From: Bacteroidales bacterium
GTDB lineage: Bacteria; Bacteroidota; Bacteroidia; Bacteroidales; Paludibacteraceae
DNA length: 32,803 bases
NCBI GenBank assembly: GCA_012519425.1
Contig: JAAYQF010000069.1
Location: forward strand, 1-32,803
Direction of reading: 5' to 3'
A model generated the notes under the pieces. The model worked only from the letters and a program-made list of their open reading frames with translations, searched no databases and had not been told where the DNA came from. Positions 32,424-32,803 of the stretch are shown here, piece by piece. The position numbers and the translations under genes are program-made. The first letter of the stretch is position 1. Every line of letters starts with the position of its first letter.

Positions 32424-32803
32424 ATGAACTTCACTCCTTTTATTAATATTCACAAGGCACTGGGTGCCAAACTACACGAATATGCAGGTTATGAAATGCC
32501 CATAGAATATTCGGGTATCACCGATGAACACCTGACTGTTAGAAATGCTGTCGGCGTATTTGACGTTTCGCATATGGGCGAGATTTGGGTGAAAGGTCCG
32601 AAAGCGCTGGAATTTCTGCAGCGGATGACCACCAATGATTTAAGTGTTTTACCCATAGGCAAGGCACAATACACTTGTTTGCCCAACGGCAAAGGCGGTA
32701 TTTTAGATGATATTTTAATTTATCATTATGAAGTCAATAAATACCTCTTGGTAGTCAATGCCGCCAACACGGAAAAAGACTGGAAATGGCTGAACGACAA
32801 CAA
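32424..32803 (+). CDS. gcvT: Glycine cleavage system T protein (aminomethyltransferase), 5' part
   Basis: GcvT releases ammonia from the aminomethyl group on lipoyl-GcvH and passes the methylene to tetrahydrofolate. The 126 visible residues start [29 protein letters not shown] and contain [23 protein letters not shown], the conserved N-terminal folate-binding region. [13 protein letters not shown] and the [14 protein letters not shown] block follow. The frame stays open to the window edge, so the gene is truncated only by the window. It follows pepT by 7 bp and is probably cotranscribed with it. Confidence 0.96.
   Translation, partial: MNFTPFINIHKALGAKLHEYAGYEMPIEYSGITDEHLTVRNAVGVFDVSHMGEIWVKGPKALEFLQRMTTNDLSVLPIGKAQYTCLPNGKGGILDDILIYHYEVNKYLLVVNAANTEKDWKWLNDN

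Overview
The window reads as a chromosomal segment of a Bacteroidota bacterium, most likely order Bacteroidales. The evidence is the gene content, the recurrent TAnnTTTG promoter -7 boxes (often TACCTTTG or TATCTTTG) with A-rich leaders instead of Shine-Dalgarno sites, a type IX secretion C-terminal domain, TonB-dependent receptors with a carboxypeptidase-like N-terminal domain, and the gene order mraZ-rsmH-ftsL-PBP-murE. No rRNA, tRNA, CRISPR array, intact insertion sequence or prophage was seen. The genus cannot be fixed from this sequence alone.

Layout. 1-4510 (minus) is the start of the division and cell wall cluster: mraZ, rsmH, an FtsL-like protein, a PASTA-bearing FtsI-type transpeptidase and the 5' part of murE, preceded by paired MraZ boxes. 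4878-7200 holds a PlsC-type acyltransferase (plus) convergent with rimM (minus) and a small outer-membrane barrel gene (minus) flanked by two copies of a structured intergenic repeat. 7643-9232 is a secreted CE7-type acetyl esterase with a type IX sorting domain. 9522-12602 holds a phenylacetate-CoA ligase, its ACT-domain partner and a PLP aminotransferase, a set that fits aromatic amino acid or aryl acid metabolism. 12837-16996 is a complete methylmalonyl-CoA epimerase plus sodium-pumping methylmalonyl-CoA decarboxylase operon (the propionate branch of succinate fermentation), followed by a PIF1-like helicase with an HRDC-like tail.

19239-26984 holds two paralogous modules, each a DUF4249-type lipoprotein followed by a TonB-dependent receptor. 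The second has an extra small barrel protein in front and a long structured leader. This is the least understood part of the window. 27026-29296 (minus) is a small acidic protein, a lipid A-type acyltransferase and a family 2 glycosyltransferase. 29654-32803 contains an MBL-fold hydrolase, nadD (minus), pepT and the start of gcvT.

The most unusual non-coding content is a class of degenerate 7-bp periodic repeats. They abut stop codons at three places, and one tract (30291-30521) fills an entire convergent intergenic gap. There is also a pair of about 117-bp repeats whose hairpin arms differ in sequence but still pair. Several first-available start codons were rejected because a promoter box overlaps them or lies only a few bases away.
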